Source: Sphingobium scionense (GTDB taxonomy: Bacteria > Pseudomonadota > Alphaproteobacteria > Sphingomonadales > Sphingomonadaceae). From it: DNA of 64,000 bases. The DNA is taken from assembly GCF_014197035.1 (NCBI RefSeq), contig NZ_JACIEU010000012.1, positions 115,061-179,060 of the forward strand, in the 5' to 3' direction. Below the pieces are notes generated by a model. The model did not search any database. It saw nothing but the letters and a program-made list of their open reading frames with translations, and was not told the origin of the DNA. This document shows, one piece after another, positions 59,191 through 64,000 of the stretch. The first letter of the stretch is position 1; every line of letters begins with the position of its first letter. The translations under genes and the position numbers were made by a program.

Positions 59191-60261
59191 ATGGCGAATC
59201 TGATCGTTACGGGTGGGGCAGGTTTCATTGGCGCGAATTTCGTGCGCCATTGGCGCAAGATATCGCCAAATGATGGCATCGTCGTTCTCGACGCGCTCAC
59301 CTATGCCGGCAACCCGGCCAACATCGCCGATGTCTCGAATATAACCCTCGTCGAAGGCGATATTTGCGATACTGCGCTGGTGTCTCAGCTTCTCGCCGAT
59401 CACGCGATCGACACGATCGTGCACTTCGCGGCAGAAAGCCATGTCGACCGCTCGATCACCGGCCCCGATGCCTTCGTCACGACCAATGTCGTGGGAACCC
59501 ACAGTCTGCTCAAGGCCGCCAAGACTGCTTGGCTGGACAAGGGCACGGGCATGCCACACCGCTTCCATCACGTCTCCACGGACGAAGTTTATGGAACATT
59601 GGAAGCCGATGATCCGGCATTTAGCGAAACGACGCCCTATGCGCCCAATTCGCCCTATTCAGCGTCCAAAGCGGGATCGGATCACCTTGTCCGGGCCTAT
59701 CAGCATACCTATGGGCTGGAAACCACCACCAGTAATTGTTCCAATAATTACGGGCCGTATCAGTTTCCGGAAAAGCTCATTCCGCTATTCACGCTCAATG
59801 CGCTTTCGGGCAGGAAGCTACCTATTTACGGTGACGGCATGAATGTGCGCGACTGGCTGCACGTCGAGGATCACTGTGTCGGCATCGAACGCATTCTGCG
59901 CGATGGCCGCGTGGGTGAGACCTACAATGTCGGCGGCGGCCAGGAACTGCCGAATATCGAAGTCATCCGCGAGATTTGTCGCGGCGTTGACGCCGCCTTT
60001 GCCCAGAATCCCGGCTTGGCAGACCGCTTCCCTGATGCGCCGGCGGCTCAGGGGCGATCCAGCGAAGAACTGATGACCTATGTCGAAGATCGCAAGGGTC
60101 ATGACCGCCGTTACGCCATCGACGAAACCAAGATCCGCGGCGAACTGGGCTATGCGCCCGCACGCAATTTCCCGCAGGGTTTCGCAGAGACCTTGCACTG
60201 GTATCTGAACAACGAGAATTGGTGGCAGCCTCTAATCGAGCGAGCGAATATCAACAGATAA
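59191..60261 (+). CDS. rfbB: dTDP-glucose 4,6-dehydratase
   Basis: RfbB (RmlB) converts dTDP-glucose to dTDP-4-keto-6-deoxyglucose, the entry to rhamnose and other deoxysugars of surface polysaccharides. The 356-residue SDR enzyme has the NAD loop TGGAGFIGANFVRHW, HFAAESHVDRSI, the catalytic THR/STDEVYGTLE block, YSASKAGSDHLV (Tyr-x3-Lys) and NNYGPYQFPEKLIPLF. rfbA, rfbC and rfbD are not in the window. It is followed at 60 bases by a large glycosyltransferase gene. Confidence 0.95.
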   Translation: MANLIVTGGAGFIGANFVRHWRKISPNDGIVVLDALTYAGNPANIADVSNITLVEGDICDTALVSQLLADHAIDTIVHFAAESHVDRSITGPDAFVTTNVVGTHSLLKAAKTAWLDKGTGMPHRFHHVSTDEVYGTLEADDPAFSETTPYAPNSPYSASKAGSDHLVRAYQHTYGLETTTSNCSNNYGPYQFPEKLIPLFTLNALSGRKLPIYGDGMNVRDWLHVEDHCVGIERILRDGRVGETYNVGGGQELPNIEVIREICRGVDAAFAQNPGLADRFPDAPAAQGRSSEELMTYVEDRKGHDRRYAIDETKIRGELGYAPARNFPQGFAETLHWYLNNENWWQPLIERANINR

Positions 60262-60321
60262 TTCCCGCTCCATCCAAATACATTTTCCCTACAATAACGC
60301 AAAAGTGCGCAAGGATTTCGT

Positions 60322-62568
60322 ATGAAGCTCGACCTCATCATACCGGTGTATCGGAACGTAAAACTTGTCGAAGCGTGCATCACCTCGCTTGTTAAACATA
60401 TTGATGAGGTCGCTGCCTATGAGCCGCGGATCATCGTGATCAATGATTCTCCGGACGATCTCGACGTAAATGCTTACCTCGCCAAGGTTAAGGCTGAGGG
60501 GCTTATTCAAGAGTTGGTTCGCAACCCCAAGAACCTCGGCTTCGTCAAGAGCGTCAACAAGGGGCTGACCCTCTCGAAGAAGCGGCAGGCTGCCGCCATC
60601 CTCGTGAATAGCGACACGCTGACCTATCAGAACACGCTGGCCGAAATGATGGCGGTACTGGAAACCGACCCACAGATCGGCTTCGTATGTCCCCGCTCCA
60701 ACAACGCCTCGATCTCGACCTTCCCGCAAGCGCCGCACAATATGTCGGGCATCGCGATCACGCCGGAGGTTTGCTACAAGGCTTGGAAATCCGTTCACCA
60801 TCACTTGGAGCGCTACACCTGGGCGCCGACAGCGGTCGGTTTCTACATGTTGATCGCCCCTGATGTGGTGCTCAACTTTGGCACCCTCGATGAAGAGTTC
60901 GGCCTCGGCTACGAGGAAGAAAATGACATGGTCATGCGCGCTGGCAAGGTTGGCTACCGTGCCGTCATGGCCAATCATGCCTTCGCCTACCACGCCGGCT
61001 CAGCCTCCTTCATGCTGCATGACATGGACCTTAAGGGGCAGCAGCAGGGCAATCTGCAGAAAATGAGCGCGCGGCATCCGGAGTTTTTGCCGCTTGTATG
61101 GGCTTTTGAAGGATCGGCCGAATATCGCGCCGAACTGAAGATCAGGCAGCTCGTCCCGACCGTAGATGGCAAGCTGAAGATCGCCCTTAATCTGCTCACC
61201 TTCGGCAAGCATCATAATGGTACCAGCGAGCACATGATGCATTTCGTGCGCTGGTGCGACAAGGCGGCGCCGGACAATTTTGAAATCTATGCGATCTGCG
61301 AGCCCTCGGTCGCCAAGTTCCACGGAATCGACGAGCTCAAGCGGATCAAGGTCCGCAAGGAGTTTGAACCGCATTACGCCATTTCGATTTTCCCGGGTCA
61401 GCCGTTCGACCTGCACATCGTCAACGTGATGGAGCACCTCGCACCGATCAACATCTACGGCATGCTGGACGTCATTGCCCTCGATTGCAGCCATCTGCGC
61501 GCCAGCAATGATCTCCAGACGCTCTGGAGCTATATTGCCAAGCACGCGAACGGCCTGTTCTTCAACAGCGAATTTTCGGAACTGACCTTCCGCAATCGCT
61601 TCGAACGCGAATTCAACACATCGATCTACACCAAGCTACTCCCCACCCAGGTCTCAGCCTATGTGCCCCGCTTCGGCGATGTCGAAAAAGGTCGTGAGCA
61701 TGTCCTCGTGATGGGCAATCACTTCCCTCACAAGGCATCCGAACCGGTCGGCGCAGTCATTGCCAAAGAAATGCCCAGCCTGTCGGTGGTTACGTTGGGC
61801 GGCAGCACGTCCACGTCCCGCAATGCCCGCATCATGCAGTCCGGCGTCATTCCCGAAGACGAGATGAACGACCTGTTTGCCCGCGCCAGTGTAGTCGTCC
61901 TCCCTTCCTATTATGAAGGCTTCGGCCTCTCATTGCTCAATGCGCTTGCCCTGGGCAAACCGATTGTGGCGCGCGATATCCCGCCAACTCGGGAAATCCT
62001 GTCGACCTACAAGGATGTCAAGGGCGTATTCCTGTTCAGGGACAACAGGGAAATTCCTACACTCATCAAGGAAGCTATCAGCGCCGAAACGTCGAGCGTC
62101 GTGGAAAAGGACAGCATCGATTGGGATCAATGGTCGAAAGGCCTGTTTGATTTCTGCGCCAATCTGGTCAATCAAACCGATATCCATAGACGGATCGTCG
62201 AACGAACCCTGGATGGTGACATCCTGCGCCGCTTTGCACAGATGCGCCAGCAGGATAGCCAACCTAACCCGATGGCGAATACCTTCATTGCGCCGACCGA
62301 AGTGCATATCGATCATCTTCTATCGCTCGAGCATGAGCCATTCGTTCGTGGATTCTATGAGCAATTGCTGGGCAGGCGGGTCGATCCGGCTGGGCTGGAG
62401 CATCATCTCGCCTTGCTCAACGGGGGAACAAGCAAGGCCGAAATTCTCCATTCCATTCTGGAATCTGAGGAATTTCTGGAAAATCGAACCAGTGTTTCTG
62501 TTGTCGGTCGCCAACTTCTGCGTAAACAGCGGCGCTCTTGGTTCTCGAAACTGACCAAAGCGGATTGA
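60322..62568 (+). CDS. Two-domain glycosyltransferase (GT2 + GT4) with DUF4214 tail
   Basis: The 748-residue protein begins with a GT-A domain of family 2 (LDLIIPVYRNVKLVEACITSLVKHI, NLGFVKSVNKGL, LVNSDTLTYQNTLAEM, GLGYEEENDMVMRAGKVGY). A GT-B-type domain of family 4 follows (LVMGNHFPHKASEPVGAVIAKEMPSL, VIPEDEMNDLFARASVVVLPSYYEGFGLSLLNALALGKPIVARDIP). It ends with a DUF4214 domain (HIDHLLSLEHEPFVRGFYEQLLGRRVDPAGLEHHL, ILESEEFLENR). It probably adds two sugars of a surface polysaccharide. The convergent neighbour carries the same two GT types in reverse order. Donors unknown. Confidence 0.9.
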   Translation: MKLDLIIPVYRNVKLVEACITSLVKHIDEVAAYEPRIIVINDSPDDLDVNAYLAKVKAEGLIQELVRNPKNLGFVKSVNKGLTLSKKRQAAAILVNSDTLTYQNTLAEMMAVLETDPQIGFVCPRSNNASISTFPQAPHNMSGIAITPEVCYKAWKSVHHHLERYTWAPTAVGFYMLIAPDVVLNFGTLDEEFGLGYEEENDMVMRAGKVGYRAVMANHAFAYHAGSASFMLHDMDLKGQQQGNLQKMSARHPEFLPLVWAFEGSAEYRAELKIRQLVPTVDGKLKIALNLLTFGKHHNGTSEHMMHFVRWCDKAAPDNFEIYAICEPSVAKFHGIDELKRIKVRKEFEPHYAISIFPGQPFDLHIVNVMEHLAPINIYGMLDVIALDCSHLRASNDLQTLWSYIAKHANGLFFNSEFSELTFRNRFEREFNTSIYTKLLPTQVSAYVPRFGDVEKGREHVLVMGNHFPHKASEPVGAVIAKEMPSLSVVTLGGSTSTSRNARIMQSGVIPEDEMNDLFARASVVVLPSYYEGFGLSLLNALALGKPIVARDIPPTREILSTYKDVKGVFLFRDNREIPTLIKEAISAETSSVVEKDSIDWDQWSKGLFDFCANLVNQTDIHRRIVERTLDGDILRRFAQMRQQDSQPNPMANTFIAPTEVHIDHLLSLEHEPFVRGFYEQLLGRRVDPAGLEHHLALLNGGTSKAEILHSILESEEFLENRTSVSVVGRQLLRKQRRSWFSKLTKAD

Positions 62569-62570
62569 AA

Positions 62571-62612
62571 GAAAAGGCCGGCACTCGATAGCAGTTGCCG
62601 GCCTTCCCTTTT
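62571..62612. terminator. Terminator between the convergent glycosyltransferase genes
   Basis: A perfect 10-bp stem aaggccggca/tgccggcctt (62574-62583 and 62596-62605) with a 12-base loop is followed by cccttttcc and preceded by gaaa. It lies six bases after the stop of the plus-strand gene and can serve both directions. Confidence 0.8.
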
Positions 62613-62634
62613 CCTCGGGTCGCAGAGCGCGTGG

Positions 62635-63930
62635 TTAAGGTACCCCGATGCCTCTTGCCTGCGTTTGTGCGCCAGCGCTCGCCTCCCGCAGGTAAGTTAG
62701 CGCGGGTTGCGAGAAACCTGCCCGCACCAGCGCATCATAATTGGGATAAAGAGCCGTCAATCGCGCAAGACCAGCGGCAAGGAGTTGTTCCTTTTCCCCT
62801 TTGAAACTCGCATTTCTTACATGGTAGACGAATGACCACGGCGAAATCAGGTGTTGCCAGCCCTCATCCATAGCCCGCATGCAGAATTCATTTTCCTCGC
62901 CATAGCCACGCGGAAAGCGATCGACATCAAATAATCCGACTGCATCAATCATGGCCCGACGCATGAATAGACAGAAGCCAGATCCGGTCGGAACGGCCGG
63001 TGCAGGACATTGATAGGTCGCCTGTACCATCAACAAAGCATATTGTTCATGGCTGAGATGGTCCGGCCTTTCGTTCTTCTGGCCGGCAATCGGGAAAGAA
63101 AAGGCACCCGCATTGTCACTCATCGCCGTAACCGTGCCCACCATTGGGCGGCTATAGGCGCTTGCGCGCAAGCCCTCCAGCCAACGCGGCGTCACAATCG
63201 TATCGCTGTTCAGCAGAATGACATCACGCCCCGCAGCCAACTTAATGCCCAGGTTGACCGTGCGCGTATATCCCTGATTATGGGATGCCCTGAATATGCG
63301 TAGCCCGGGCCTCGCTTCATAAGCATTGAGCAGTTCACCAATGGCGGGATCTGAACTCGCATCATCAATGATCATCACTTCGGTATCACGCAAGTCCGTA
63401 TGGTGCAGCACCGACGCGATGCAGGCCCGCACTTCCTCCACCGCATCATGGACAGGAATGATGATCGTCGTGGGTGGCGCCGCCCCTATGAGCCGGGCCG
63501 CGGTCGCTTCATTATGTAAAGGCCTCTCGCCATATATGGGTTGACCGGTGATGCGCTCATAGCCTTCCGCCATGCGATCACGCAGAACTTGCTGGGAAAA
63601 ATGCCCGGCAACAAACTCACGCCCCCGCTGGCCCATCGAGATGATCTTCTCTTCATGGGCACAAAGATCAAGCACCGCCTTCAATACACCATCGATATCA
63701 AAGAACGGCACCAGATAGCCGCTCTCACCATCCTGCACCAATTCAGGCAGTGCGCCCCAGCGATAGGCGATCACAGGGCGGGCGGATGCCATGGCCTCCG
63801 CTACGGTACGCCCGAAGGATTCCGCAAAGGTAGATAGATTGAGCAGGACGTTGATTTCCTGCATCGCAGCGCGAGCATTCTCCTTATAGCCGACAAACAC
63901 CAGATTGTCCGCCGTCAGCACCAATGGCAC
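62635..63930 (-). CDS. Two-domain glycosyltransferase (GT4 + GT2), 5' end lost at the window edge
   Basis: The recognisable part is 431 residues. It starts inside the donor half of a family 4 domain (NLVFVGYKENARAAMQEINVLLNLSTFAESFGRTVAEAMASARPVIAYRWGALPELV), followed by a complete family 2 domain (TIIIPVHDAVEEVRACIASVLHHT, NQGYTRTVNLGIKLAAGRDVILLNSDTIVTPRWLEGL, RGYGEENEFCMRAMDEGW). The first half of the GT4 domain is absent. The frame stays open to the edge, but the sequence beyond 63930 no longer looks like a glycosyltransferase. The first codon shown is GTG, unlikely to be the natural start. Probably broken by insertion. Confidence 0.8.
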   Translation of the reverse strand: MPLVLTADNLVFVGYKENARAAMQEINVLLNLSTFAESFGRTVAEAMASARPVIAYRWGALPELVQDGESGYLVPFFDIDGVLKAVLDLCAHEEKIISMGQRGREFVAGHFSQQVLRDRMAEGYERITGQPIYGERPLHNEATAARLIGAAPPTTIIIPVHDAVEEVRACIASVLHHTDLRDTEVMIIDDASSDPAIGELLNAYEARPGLRIFRASHNQGYTRTVNLGIKLAAGRDVILLNSDTIVTPRWLEGLRASAYSRPMVGTVTAMSDNAGAFSFPIAGQKNERPDHLSHEQYALLMVQATYQCPAPAVPTGSGFCLFMRRAMIDAVGLFDVDRFPRGYGEENEFCMRAMDEGWQHLISPWSFVYHVRNASFKGEKEQLLAAGLARLTALYPNYDALVRAGFSQPALTYLREASAGAQTQARGIGVP

Positions 63931-64000
63931 AGATTTGAGGTTGTGATTTAAGGAGGATCTGGGCTTCGTCGTAGTGACGAAGGAACGAAGATGAAGCCCA
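63931..64000 (+). mobile_element. Possible end of an insertion element at the window edge
   Basis: The last 70 bases differ from the glycosyltransferase in character. They contain overlapping inverted repeats: tgggcttc (63960-63967) with gaagccca (63993-64000), and cttcgtc-gtagt-gacgaag (63964-63982). A ribosome-site-like gaaggaacgaag sits before an ATG at 63991 (M-K-P...) that runs off the window. A strong hairpin before a transposase start is common in insertion sequences. The family cannot be named from so little. Confidence 0.4.

Noticed and set aside
1..64000. CRISPR arrays, tRNA genes, rRNA operon
   Set aside because: No array of regularly spaced direct repeats was seen, and the intergenic gaps contain no cloverleaf-like or rRNA sequence that I could recognise by eye.

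Overview
This window reads as chromosomal DNA of a GC-rich alphaproteobacterium of the order Sphingomonadales, most likely Sphingobium or a close relative. That placement is inferred from protein style, from the gene order dapF-mtaB-ftsY-yciB, and from several palindromic intergenic repeat families that I associate with this order. Almost every gene is an ordinary chromosomal one. I see no tRNA, rRNA operon, CRISPR array or prophage.

Layout. 0-2.5 kb: the C-terminal end of a (p)ppGpp synthetase/hydrolase, a frameshifted secreted-protein gene, then rplJ-rplL with an L10-type leader and a terminator. 2.6-7.8 kb: an esterase, a phosphate-type porin with a candidate Pho box, an extracytoplasmic lipoprotein and a DUF4112 membrane protein. 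7.8-15.9 kb: a tightly packed minus-strand run (MBL hydrolase, DUF4230, nadA, cardiolipin synthase, S9 peptidase, small protein, nadC, RNase T2) that contains two of the three steps of de novo NAD synthesis. 16-21.7 kb: a GIY-YIG nuclease gene framed by inverted palindromes, xerC, dedA, gshB framed by two long palindromes, yraN, rsmI and an LpoA-like lipoprotein. 21.7-25.8 kb: a vitamin B12 uptake operon (btuB-btuC-btuD) behind a cobalamin riboswitch.

25.9-38.9 kb: a threonine/serine dehydratase, dapF-mtaB-ftsY-yciB, an Rnk-like factor, sodB, a hemerythrin protein, a chemoreceptor operon, ferredoxin and J-domain proteins, a large TPR protein, RNase P RNA and ampD. 39-44.3 kb: a complete chemotaxis operon cheA-cheW-cheY-cheB-cheR. 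44.4-49.3 kb: small lipoprotein, mscL, lemA-TPM-TPM-nudix, and a divergent DUF6456/XRE pair around a candidate operator.

49.3-64 kb is more accessory. It holds a lone glycosyltransferase, a spermidine-synthase-like methyltransferase, an M20-family protein that lacks expected metal ligands, and a truncated NasA-like molybdopterin protein without its predicted Mo-ligating cysteine. The molybdate transporter genes modA and modBC follow, split by a HAD phosphatase. The last 6 kb is a surface-polysaccharide region (rfbB and two large two-domain glycosyltransferases). Its final glycosyltransferase appears to be cut off by a possible mobile element at the window edge.

The most unusual signal is the GIY-YIG gene at 16.0-16.3 kb. 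It lies between two 32-bp palindromic repeats in inverted orientation, and the same two repeat types recur, without a gene, near 30 kb. This resembles the architecture of REP elements with their RAYT transposases, but with a different nuclease family.
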